From contig NZ_MORL01000024.1 in the NCBI RefSeq assembly GCF_001870735.1, forward strand, positions 1-64,000: 64,000 bases of DNA, in the 5' to 3' direction. The translations under genes and the position numbers were made by a program. The DNA comes from Arsenicibacter rosenii (GTDB lineage: Bacteria > Bacteroidota > Bacteroidia > Cytophagales > Spirosomataceae). Each line of letters opens with the position of its first letter. The stretch's first letter is position 1. The notes under the pieces were generated by a model. That model saw nothing but the letters and a program-made list of their open reading frames with translations. It ran no database searches and had not been told where the DNA came from. Of this stretch, positions 13,543 to 20,847 are shown piece by piece.

Positions 13543-13953
13543 TCAGCCTTTTAGCTTTATCTCAATAGCCGGATTCACCTTCAGCAGTTCGCGGATAAAG
13601 CCAGCCTTGTCTTTGGGAGAGACCAGTACAAAATCGAACCGGTTGTAACGGATCTCAAGCCGGTCCAGCGACGTGGCCGGAGCTCCCAGCGGATTTCGGG
13701 TCTGCGTGACACTGCGGATTGATCCGATGTCGATGGTCTGATTAATAAAGAAGCTGCATTTTACCCGCAGTACGCTTCCCTCCAGCTGATACCAGGTTGT
13801 CAGAAACATATGGACGATAAATGCCGATACGGCTATAATTACAGCAATACCGCTCCAGTTACGGTCATAGGCAAACGAGATCAGCATCCCGCCGTTGATC
13901 AACGCCAGCGGAATGACTAATTCAGGACCTGGTTTTGAATAGAATCGTATCAT
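13543..13953 (-). CDS. PH-domain (YyaB-like) membrane protein
   Basis: A 136-residue protein from ATG 13953, because the longer frame adds residues overlapping the upstream gene. Two hydrophobic segments (about 12-32 and 37-56) precede a bacterial PH domain of the YyaB/bPH_4 type: IRSVTQTRNPLGAPATSLDR, then LEIRYNRFDFVLVSPKDKAG and FIRELLKVNPAIEIK. Its molecular role is unknown; such domains bind lipids or proteins at the membrane. Confidence 0.65.
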   Translation of the reverse strand: MIRFYSKPGPELVIPLALINGGMLISFAYDRNWSGIAVIIAVSAFIVHMFLTTWYQLEGSVLRVKCSFFINQTIDIGSIRSVTQTRNPLGAPATSLDRLEIRYNRFDFVLVSPKDKAGFIRELLKVNPAIEIKLKG

Positions 13954-13979
13954 ATCATAATGTTTGGTTATACAGAGTG

Positions 13980-14240
13980 TTAATAACATATCCGGCAGGG
14001 TAAATAGCCGGATCCTGCAGCCTGCGCACGGGATACCCTGCTAACAGCCGACCGGCACCGGTTGAGGCCATGGCACATGTGGCCGTGATAAGCATACGCA
14101 CTCCGGCTTTCACAGATCAGTACATAGCTTACGGCAGGCTCGGCCCGCTTAGGCTTTTTCCGGTGAAAGCGCCCGGAAGGGGCCTGAGTCGACAGGACCA
14201 GCAGCGGGCTTAACAGCAAGGCAAGGAGTGTGGCTCTCAT
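13980..14240 (-). CDS. small secreted Cys-rich protein
   Basis: An 86-residue protein with a signal peptide (about 1-20, LLALLLSPLLVLSTQA) and a C-terminal motif YVLICESRSAYAYHGHMCHG, then CRSAVSRVSRAQA and LPCRICY. The spacing of His and Cys (H-x-x-x-C-H-G-L-x-x-C ... P-C-x-x-C) is a recurrent Bacteroidota pattern resembling an Ada-like metal-binding module. The function is unknown. It lies just upstream of the PH-domain gene on the same strand. Confidence 0.6.
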   Translation of the reverse strand: MRATLLALLLSPLLVLSTQAPSGRFHRKKPKRAEPAVSYVLICESRSAYAYHGHMCHGLNRCRSAVSRVSRAQAAGSGYLPCRICY

Positions 14241-14396
14241 ACAGCAGGTTTAGTTGAGGTGTCAGGGTAGACTATCCCTCAAATATAATGTCTTACACAG
14301 GTAACTTTATTAATGTTTATTGGTATTTAGTGCTACTTGTTCTTTATTTGTTACAAATAAGCCATATTCATAAACAACTAGTTACCCTGCCATTTG

Positions 14397-15479
14397 ATGA
14401 AACAACTGTTCCTCTGCCTTTTCCTGTTGATTTCGTTCTCCGTCCGCGCTCAGATTACCCTCACTACGCTTAAAACCGGCAATTGGAATGACCCTGCCGT
14501 CTGGTCCTGCGGCCGCATGCCGATGGCCGCTGATGCCGTGCAGCTGCTGCACACAATCACTATCCCGGCCGGCGTAACGGCAACCGCCTATACGCTCAGC
14601 TACGGTACCGGTAGCCGGCTCCTGTTTGCCGGTAGTGCTTCAGCACTTGTCTTTGCGCCGGCCAATCCGGCTATTGCGGCCATTATCCCCACGCGCGACG
14701 ATCATCTGGCCATGGGTAACCCGTCGGCGGCCGTCAGCAGCACGCAGAGCGAGAATAATTACCTTATCCGCCGGCCGACCTACGCCGTCTCCTACAACCG
14801 TGCACGGGCAACGGCTAACTGGGCGTCGTGGCACCTGTCATCAGCTTGGAAAGGAGGTGTAGTCCGTTACTCCGGAAACTTCATTACCGATACCTCGCTG
14901 CCGTCAGGTTGGTATCAGGTCCGTCACTCCGATTATACGAATTCTGGTTTTGACCGCGGACACCTCTGCCCCTCCGACGACCGTGACAGTACGGTTGAAG
15001 AAAACCGAAGCACCTTCCTGTTGACCAACATCGTGCCCCAGTCGCCGGTCCACAATCAGCAGGCATGGCGGCTGCTGGAAGATTACTGCCGTGATCTGGT
15101 AGAGCAGGGTAACGAGCTTTACATTACGGCCGGTGTTTCGGGTACGGGCGGCATCGGCGCCAACGGCGCGGCCACTACCGTTGGATCAGGCAGGGTCACA
15201 GTTCCGGAAGTACTCTGGAAAGTGATACTGGTGTTGCCCGTGGGTCAGGATGATGTTTGCAGGGTTAATACAGCCACTCGGGTTATTGCGGTCTGGATGC
15301 CGAATCAGCAGGCAGTTGGCTCACAGCCATGGACGAATTTCCGCACGTCGGTCGATGCCATTGAGAATGCAACAGGCCTTGACTTTTTCAGCAACCTATC
15401 TCAGCCGGTACAGGCAGTCATAGAAAGTACGGTCGACATGCAGAAAGTGGCGGAGGTGTTCCTGTATCCGGCGTTCTGA
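14397..15479 (+). CDS. secreted DNA/RNA non-specific endonuclease
   Basis: A 360-residue protein with a signal peptide ([19 protein letters not shown]). A beta-rich N-terminal region (about 20-105, starting with [17 protein letters not shown], as in surface-protein repeats) is followed by a NUC1-type nuclease. The catalytic [12 protein letters not shown] motif (Asp-Arg-Gly-His) lies at about residue 184, with [11 protein letters not shown] supplying the metal-binding Asn region downstream. It probably degrades extracellular nucleic acid. ATG 14397 is chosen over TTG 14394. The 3' end sequence EVFLYPAF is echoed at 15924-15950. Confidence 0.88.
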   Translation: MKQLFLCLFLLISFSVRAQITLTTLKTGNWNDPAVWSCGRMPMAADAVQLLHTITIPAGVTATAYTLSYGTGSRLLFAGSASALVFAPANPAIAAIIPTRDDHLAMGNPSAAVSSTQSENNYLIRRPTYAVSYNRARATANWASWHLSSAWKGGVVRYSGNFITDTSLPSGWYQVRHSDYTNSGFDRGHLCPSDDRDSTVEENRSTFLLTNIVPQSPVHNQQAWRLLEDYCRDLVEQGNELYITAGVSGTGGIGANGAATTVGSGRVTVPEVLWKVILVLPVGQDDVCRVNTATRVIAVWMPNQQAVGSQPWTNFRTSVDAIENATGLDFFSNLSQPVQAVIESTVDMQKVAEVFLYPAF

Positions 15480-16243
15480 AAAAATGAAATAGTTAAGGGA
15501 TTCCTTACGCAAAAGAACAATCACCCCCTAGGGGTATAAAAAAACGGCATAGCACAGGGGGCAGAAGGTGTATCAGCCCCGTTCAGGCCGGTAATACATG
15601 ACATACCGTATTGCCTGATTGAAGCTTCGGGGACTGTCCATATCGTAAAAAATTACAGTCAATGCCGGTTTTTCTCAGCAAAAAGACTATTTAACTGTAA
15701 ACGAGCAGTTTATCGGTACAGAAAGGTGCAAAAAGCATATGTCTCTATAGAGCGATACAAAATCAGGCTTTTCGCTTGGCTTCAAATAACTTACTAAAAA
15801 AGGTAAGACCAGAAAATACAGTGATGGCAGGACGATTCTTCCGAATAAAACGGAACCGAGGCTATTTGATTAATCCGTTAGGCGGATTCGTTCGAAAAGG
15901 TTGCCACTTCACCTGCTTACAATGAGGTCTTCCTATATCCGGCGCTTAAAAGGTGCTAAAGAAGGTGCTAAGGTGTTTTTAGCACCTTTATGTCATAAAT
16001 AGCGAACGGAGAGATTAAAGGCAAAACGAAGGTGCTAACTGCTAAAACCTATATAGGGGGCTTAGCAGTTAGCACCTTTATCATCCATGACTGCTTGCAC
16101 ACACATAAAAGCCATTCCAACTTGTAACAATATTTAAGTTAGCACCTTCACTTAGCAGGGTTTTAAAGTCAAAAAATTGATTATTTCCATATCACATGTA
16201 CAGTCAGTCACAAAGCTAATGTTGACAAAAGCTAACACATAAG
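15480..16243. other. long intergenic region with nuclease-tail relic
   Basis: About 760 bases without an intact gene. At 15873-15962 a short frame reads KVATSPAYNEVFLYPALK, closely matching the end of the nuclease just upstream (EVFLYPAF), so a decayed duplicate of that gene is likely. The rest contains the AAGGTGCTAA repeats described separately. Confidence 0.45.
15950..16148. repeat. AAGGTGCTAA repeats forming hairpins
   Basis: The decamer AAGGTGCTAA occurs at 15950, 15962 and 16029; its complement occurs at 15979, 16069 and 16139. They pair as a 10-bp hairpin (15962-15971 with 15979-15988) and a perfect 17-bp hairpin (16029-16045 with 16062-16078) that itself encloses CCTATATAGG. Six copies lie within 200 bases. 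Confidence 0.85.
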
Positions 16244-16277
16244 TCATTTTTCGCAGCAAAGGATAGCATTAGAGTTT

Positions 16278-16300
16278 TGTACACCAAAATGTACACCAAA
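16278..16300. repeat. 11-bp direct repeat downstream of tRNA-Val
   Basis: TGTACACCAAA occurs at 16278-16288 and 16290-16300, separated by one base, just beyond the tRNA-Val terminator. This could be a relic of integration next to the tRNA; no integrase is adjacent. Confidence 0.35.
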
Positions 16301-16305
16301 CGAAA

Positions 16306-16336
16306 AAGGGGTTACAGTTTTTAGCTGTAACCCCTT
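16306..16336 (-). terminator. tRNA-Val terminator
   Basis: A 12-bp perfect stem (16306-16317 with 16325-16336), followed by a T-run on the minus strand, 12 bases after the tRNA-Val 3' end. Confidence 0.85.
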
Positions 16337-16348
16337 GATTTTCACTTG

Positions 16349-16423
16349 TGGGAGTTGAGGGATTCGAACCCCCGACCCTCTGCTTGTAAGGCAGATGCTC
16401 TGAACCAACTGAGCTAAACTCCC
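16349..16423 (-). tRNA. tRNA-Val (TAC)
   Basis: A canonical cloverleaf: acceptor GGGAGTT/AACTCCC, T8-A9, D-arm GCTC/GAGC, anticodon arm TCTGC-CTTACAA-GCAGA (TAC), T-arm GGGGG-TTCGAAT-CCCTC and discriminator A. CCA is not encoded. It is a useful contrast to the four atypical tRNAs at 12.6-13.3 kb. Confidence 0.96.
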
Positions 16424-16591
16424 TTTTTTGTCCCGTCCCGTTGTCGTCGTTTGGGAATGCAAATATAGGGGGTGAAATGGCCGTTTTGCAAGTCTTTGCT
16501 TAAAAAAAAATCAATTATTTTTCCTCAAACCAAACAAGCCGCTCATGTTCAAATGGTTATATGCGAAAAAAAATTTTCACATTTACCCACC

Positions 16592-17326
16592 TTATTCAAA
16601 GTTGATGTAAATCGTGACACCGTGGGTTGTCAGTTTACGGATACCCAGAGAGGCCGTATTGTTCGTCGGACGGAACATGTTCGGGATACCGTGCGAAAAA
16701 CGAATCTCCGGCGAGAACTTGAAGTACTCAAAAAACTGCTCAAACCCGATACCATACTCTACCGTAAAGTCGGTGGTATTGGTGCTGAGCCGTGTTGACC
16801 CGAAGGCTTCTTTTTTCCGCACGTTGGTTTCGATCGCAAACGAACCGCCCGCCAGCAGATACATCCGCGTGTTGTTGCGGCGCTGTGACTTGTACTTGAT
16901 CAGCAACGGAATATCAAGCCATGCCGACTCCCGGGTCTCCGAACGGGACGTCCCTCCGGGGTAATCGTACTTTACTTCCCGGCTGTAGAGCGAAATCGAT
17001 GGCGTCGTCCGGATATCAAAGGCATCCGTCAGATAAGCATTCGTCACGAAACCGACCCGGAACGATGTCTTGTTGGGCGAATAAATCCGGCTGGCCGAGT
17101 CGGCCGTTACAAAGGCATTGCTGTATTTAATGTTGAACCGCGTAACGGGAGCCGCGAAGAAAAAGCCATAATGAATGATTTTGTCGTCGTAATGCTCCAG
17201 ATGCTTACGTGTATATGCATATCCCTGCGCATGCAGGTCTGTGCTCAGCACAAGAGCAAACAGGGCTCCTAAGAGGATTTTTGTCCGATGTAAATAGAGG
17301 CGATGCCGAACGTAAGAGGTATCCAT
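16592..17326 (-). CDS. porT: PorT family outer-membrane beta-barrel protein
   Basis: A 244-residue protein with a signal peptide (cleavage near LSTDLHAQ, about residue 34) followed by alternating strands typical of an 8-stranded barrel: FRVGFVTNAYLTDAFDIRTT, SAWLDIPLLIKYKS, MYLLAGGSFAIE, TVEYGIGFEQFFEYFKFSPE, and a terminal aromatic VTIYINFE. In Bacteroidota, porT, a type IX secretion and gliding component, is often next to ubiE, as here. The start overlaps the ubiE end by 58 bases, which is unusual but no later ATG precedes the signal peptide. Confidence 0.8.
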   Translation of the reverse strand: MDTSYVRHRLYLHRTKILLGALFALVLSTDLHAQGYAYTRKHLEHYDDKIIHYGFFFAAPVTRFNIKYSNAFVTADSASRIYSPNKTSFRVGFVTNAYLTDAFDIRTTPSISLYSREVKYDYPGGTSRSETRESAWLDIPLLIKYKSQRRNNTRMYLLAGGSFAIETNVRKKEAFGSTRLSTNTTDFTVEYGIGFEQFFEYFKFSPEIRFSHGIPNMFRPTNNTASLGIRKLTTHGVTIYINFE

Positions 17327-17997
17327 TTTGTGTTTGTAAACCCGGCTGCTTTAAAAATGCCCAGAAAATCGGGGCCATCAGGAAACGCCTGTACCGATTC
17401 CGGCAGATAGCTGTATGCCGATGAATCTTTACTGATCATTCGCCCGATGAGCGGCAGAATCGTATTTGAATAAAAGCCGTATAACTGTTTGAACGGAAAC
17501 GAACGGGGCTTTGAAAACTCCAGCACGACACACACACCACCCGGCCGCGTTACCCGATGCATATCCGTCAGGCCTTTCAACAGATTTTCGAAATTCCGTA
17601 CCCCAAAAGAAACGATGACAGCATCGAATACATTGTCTTCAAACAATAATCGTTCGGAATCGCCCATCCGCATTTCGATGATGCTGTCGACGCCGCGTTT
17701 CTTCATTTTTTCCCGGCCTACGGCCAGCATCCCCTCCGAAATGTCGACACCAACGATTTTTTCGGGTTTCAGCGCCAGCGCTTCCAGCGCAAAATCACCG
17801 GTTCCGGTGGCAATGTCGAGGATTTTTTTCGGAGCAAACGGCCGTAAATAGCGGATCGCCTTTTTACGCCAGTAGATATCGACACCCGCACTAAGCACGT
17901 GGTTCAGCAAATCGTATTTCGGCGAAATGTTATCAAACATTTCTGCTACCTGCTCCCGTTTCGAAGTAGCTTTATCTTTATAGGGTACAACAGACAT
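17269..17997 (-). CDS. ubiE: demethylmenaquinone methyltransferase UbiE/MenG
   Basis: A 242-residue SAM-dependent methyltransferase that makes menaquinone from demethylmenaquinone. ATG 17997 (MSVVPYKDK) is chosen over a longer upstream frame. Family signatures: EMFDNISPKYDLLNHVLSAG, SAM motif ILDIATGTGDFALEAL, VGVDISEGMLAVGREK, and SFGVRNFENLLKGL with the RPGG loop. Length and motifs are normal. It is transcribed ahead of porT with a 58-base overlap. Menaquinone is the usual respiratory quinone in Bacteroidota. Confidence 0.95.
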   Translation of the reverse strand: MSVVPYKDKATSKREQVAEMFDNISPKYDLLNHVLSAGVDIYWRKKAIRYLRPFAPKKILDIATGTGDFALEALALKPEKIVGVDISEGMLAVGREKMKKRGVDSIIEMRMGDSERLLFEDNVFDAVIVSFGVRNFENLLKGLTDMHRVTRPGGVCVVLEFSKPRSFPFKQLYGFYSNTILPLIGRMISKDSSAYSYLPESVQAFPDGPDFLGIFKAAGFTNTKWIPLTFGIASIYIGQKSS

Positions 17998-18009
17998 AAT
18001 ACATTGATG

Positions 18010-18069
18010 AATTAGCGATTGAGTGATTGCGCGAACGGCACTATTCACACAATCACTCAATCGCTCAAT
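18010..18069. repeat. 20-bp perfect inverted repeat
   Basis: The 20 bases at 18010-18029 (core GCGATTGAGTGATTG) are exactly complemented at 18050-18069 around a 20-base spacer, between the divergent ubiE and dipeptidase genes. There is no T-tract. A similar GATTGA/TGATTGAGTGGTTG string is at 54273-54303. Confidence 0.9.
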
Positions 18070-18202
18070 CGCTAATTGTTAGCAAAGTTACGACGATAAC
18101 CGTGCGTTTCAGCATAAAGTTTTGGGGTTGCTTCCGGATTGCTTAGATTTCTGTTTCAAAGCCGGAAGCCCGTATTTTCTCAACAACTTAACCCGACGTG
18201 TC

Positions 18203-19378
18203 ATGAACCCGTTTTTGCTTTCTTCGCTCCTGCTGTTTTCGTTTTCGCCGCCGAAAAAAGTGCAGAAACTTCATCAGCGCATCCTGACCCTGGATACGCA
18301 TGCCGATGCCCCCATCAACATGATGAAACCAGGCTTCGACGTCGGGAAAGCCCATGATGTGAAAGCCGACGGCACCCAGATCGACTTTCCGCGCATGAAG
18401 CGCGGCGGCATGGATGCTATGTTTTTTGCCGTTTATCTGGCGCAGGGGCCACGAACGCCTGAAGGTCATGCCAGGGCAAAAGCCGATGCGCTGGCTATTT
18501 TTGACCGCATCCACAGCGCCCTGAAACAGTATCCGGAGCTGGCCGAGCTGGCAACGACGCCCGCCGATGCCTACCGTCTCGAAAAAGCCGGCAAACGGGC
18601 GGTATTCATCGGCATGGAAAACGGTTATCCGGTGGGTCAGGACCTGTCGCTGCTGAAAACCTATTACGATCTCGGTTGCCGCTACATTACCCTCTCCCAC
18701 TTTGCCAACAACGTTATTTGTGACTCCGCTACCGACCCCGACGGGCCGTTGCACAACGGATTAAGCGCATTCGGCAAAGAAGTTGTCCGCGAAATGAACC
18801 GGTTGGGTATCCTTATTGATGTATCACACATTTCCGATAAATCCTTTTACGATGTACTGGCCCTGTCGAAAGCACCGGTGATTGCTTCTCACTCAAACGT
18901 GCGTGCGCTCTGCGACTTTCCCCGCAACATGACCGACGATATGATTAAGGCACTGGCGGCAAAAGGCGGAGTGATCCAGATGAATTTTGTGAGTGATTAC
19001 CTGCGGAAGCCTTCCGAAGCTCACCGGCAGGCGCTTACCAAAATCCGGATGGCCAACGTAGGCCGGATCGATGCACCGGCACTGGAAGCCTGGCAGAAAG
19101 CCCGGACCGATTCGGTAAAAAAAGTCTATGCCCATGAGCGCGCTACCCTGAAAGACCTCGTTAATCACATCGACTATGTGGTTAAGCTGGCGGGAATCGA
19201 CCATGTCGGGATCGGCAGCGACTTCGACGGCGGAGGCGGGGTTGTCGGTATGGAAGATGTCAGCGAAATAGAAAACCTGACAGCCGAGCTCGTCAGCCGT
19301 GGGTATTCCGAAAAAGACATTGCCAAAATCTGGGGCGGAAACCTGCTGCGCGTGCTGGGACAGGCGAAGAAAGAATAA
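18203..19378 (+). CDS. membrane dipeptidase (M19 family)
   Basis: A 391-residue zinc dipeptidase of the renal dipeptidase family. It starts at ATG 18203 with a signal-like hydrophobic head (FLLSSLLLFSFS). Metal ligands are visible: LDTHADAP (His-x-Asp), GMENGYPVG (Glu), SHISDKSF and ASHSNVRALC (His), and the C-terminal GIGSDFDGGGG (Asp). It hydrolyses dipeptides, probably in the periplasm for peptidoglycan or peptide scavenging. It is a stand-alone gene on the plus strand, divergent from ubiE. Confidence 0.93.
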   Translation: MNPFLLSSLLLFSFSPPKKVQKLHQRILTLDTHADAPINMMKPGFDVGKAHDVKADGTQIDFPRMKRGGMDAMFFAVYLAQGPRTPEGHARAKADALAIFDRIHSALKQYPELAELATTPADAYRLEKAGKRAVFIGMENGYPVGQDLSLLKTYYDLGCRYITLSHFANNVICDSATDPDGPLHNGLSAFGKEVVREMNRLGILIDVSHISDKSFYDVLALSKAPVIASHSNVRALCDFPRNMTDDMIKALAAKGGVIQMNFVSDYLRKPSEAHRQALTKIRMANVGRIDAPALEAWQKARTDSVKKVYAHERATLKDLVNHIDYVVKLAGIDHVGIGSDFDGGGGVVGMEDVSEIENLTAELVSRGYSEKDIAKIWGGNLLRVLGQAKKE

Positions 19379-19440
19379 CCACCGGCCTGGCAGTAGCCGG
19401 ATTTCCGTCTGAACTTTTACAACTGACGTCGAACTTACCT

Positions 19441-20769
19441 ATGAACCGTTCCGAATTTCTGAAAACCTCGATTATTGCCGCCGGCAGTACGCTCGTTGGG
19501 GGCACCTTGTCGGCAGCACCCGGCATCATTACGCCATTTATTACCCGCCGGCCGCTTGCCAAATTCCGCACGGCCCTGATCGGCACCGGCTGGTGGGGCA
19601 CCAATATTCTTCGCTGCGCCTTACAGGCCGGTGAATCAACCCTGGTTGCCCTCTGCGATGTCGACCAGCGGCAGCTAAAGAAATGCAGCGAAGAGGTGAC
19701 CAAACTGACCAGTGATAAGCCAAAGCTCTACCGCGACTTCCGGGAGTTGCTGAATACCGAAAAACCGGATATTGTCATCGTTGCCACGCCCGACCACTGG
19801 CACCCGCTTATTGCCATTGCAGCTATGCAGGTGGGCGCTCACGTGTACGTAGAAAAACCCATTGGCCACACCATCAACGAAGGCAAAGCGATGGTAGCAA
19901 CCGCCCGGAAATACGACCGGATTTGTCAGGTCGGCACGCACCGCCGCGTATCACCGCATAACGTGTCGGGAATGGAATTTTTACGGTCCGGCAAGGCCGG
20001 TAAAATCGGTATGGTCCGGGCATTCGTCCATTATGGTGGCGGCCCCGGCCAGCTGACGCCCGACGAAGAAATCCCGGAGGGCCTCGACTGGAACATGTGG
20101 TGCGGCCCTGCCCCGCTGCGCAACTACAACCGTACGATCACCCCGCGCGGCTTCCGCAATTACCTCGACTATGCCAACGGTACCCTCGGCGACTGGGGCA
20201 TTCACTGGATGGATCAGATTCTGTGGTGGACCGAAGAAAAACACCCGCGCAAGGTATTTTCGGGCGGTGGCCGCGCTATCCGCCGCGACAATACCGACGC
20301 TCCCGATCATCAGATTGCTACCTTTGAGTTTGAAAGTTTTACGGCCGTGTGGGAACACCGCCAGTTTGCCGGTAACAATGCCGAGAAAACGCATCCGCAA
20401 CAGGCTGTTGGCGCTTATTTCTACGGCACAGAGGGAACCTTTCATCAAGGCTGGCTCGACGGCTGGACCTTTTACCCTGTTGATCCGAAAAAACCGATTA
20501 TTCATCAGGATGCCAAACTCGACAAACCCGACGACCAGAACATTGCTTTATTGTGGGCAAACTTTCTGGAATCGATTAAAAGTAACCAAAAACCGGTGTC
20601 GGACATCGAAACCGGCCACCGTTCAACTAATATGGCCTTGTTGGGCATGTTGTCGCTGAAGCTGGGGCGGAGTATCGACTGGGATGGTAACCAGATCCCG
20701 AATGACCCCGAGGCCAACAAACTCCTCAGCCGCGCCTATCGCGGCGAATGGCAGTATCCGACGGTTTGA
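19441..20769 (+). CDS. Gfo/Idh/MocA family oxidoreductase, exported
   Basis: A 442-residue NAD(P)-dependent sugar oxidoreductase with an N-terminal export signal (MNRSEFLKTSIIAAGSTLVG). It resembles the Tat-exported members of this family but lacks a clear twin arginine. The nucleotide fold starts at ALIGTGWWGTNIL; the family motif VEKPIGHTINEG includes the catalytic-region Lys. The C-terminal domain carries WGIHWMDQILWW and SDIETGHRSTNMALL. The sugar substrate is unknown. It lies 62 bases after the dipeptidase, and a GH78 gene converges on it, so glycan use is plausible. Confidence 0.92.
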   Translation: MNRSEFLKTSIIAAGSTLVGGTLSAAPGIITPFITRRPLAKFRTALIGTGWWGTNILRCALQAGESTLVALCDVDQRQLKKCSEEVTKLTSDKPKLYRDFRELLNTEKPDIVIVATPDHWHPLIAIAAMQVGAHVYVEKPIGHTINEGKAMVATARKYDRICQVGTHRRVSPHNVSGMEFLRSGKAGKIGMVRAFVHYGGGPGQLTPDEEIPEGLDWNMWCGPAPLRNYNRTITPRGFRNYLDYANGTLGDWGIHWMDQILWWTEEKHPRKVFSGGGRAIRRDNTDAPDHQIATFEFESFTAVWEHRQFAGNNAEKTHPQQAVGAYFYGTEGTFHQGWLDGWTFYPVDPKKPIIHQDAKLDKPDDQNIALLWANFLESIKSNQKPVSDIETGHRSTNMALLGMLSLKLGRSIDWDGNQIPNDPEANKLLSRAYRGEWQYPTV

Positions 20770-20847
20770 TGTACGAATGACGAGGTACGAATTACGATTT
20801 TAGCAGCCGCCCCGGCAATCGTAATTCGTACCTCGTCATTCGTACAT
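20769..20847. repeat. 31-bp perfect inverted repeat between convergent genes
   Basis: The bases 20769-20799 are the exact complement of 20817-20847; the arm contains TGTACGAATGACGAGG and then TACGAATTACGATT, itself made of TACGAAT-type near repeats. The loop is 17 bases. It overlaps both stop codon regions of the convergent oxidoreductase and GH78 genes and may double as a terminator. Confidence 0.92.

Noticed and set aside
16244-16462. 72-codon minus-strand frame over tRNA-Val
   Set aside because: Contains the tRNA and its terminator; the peptide is a tRNA read-through artefact.
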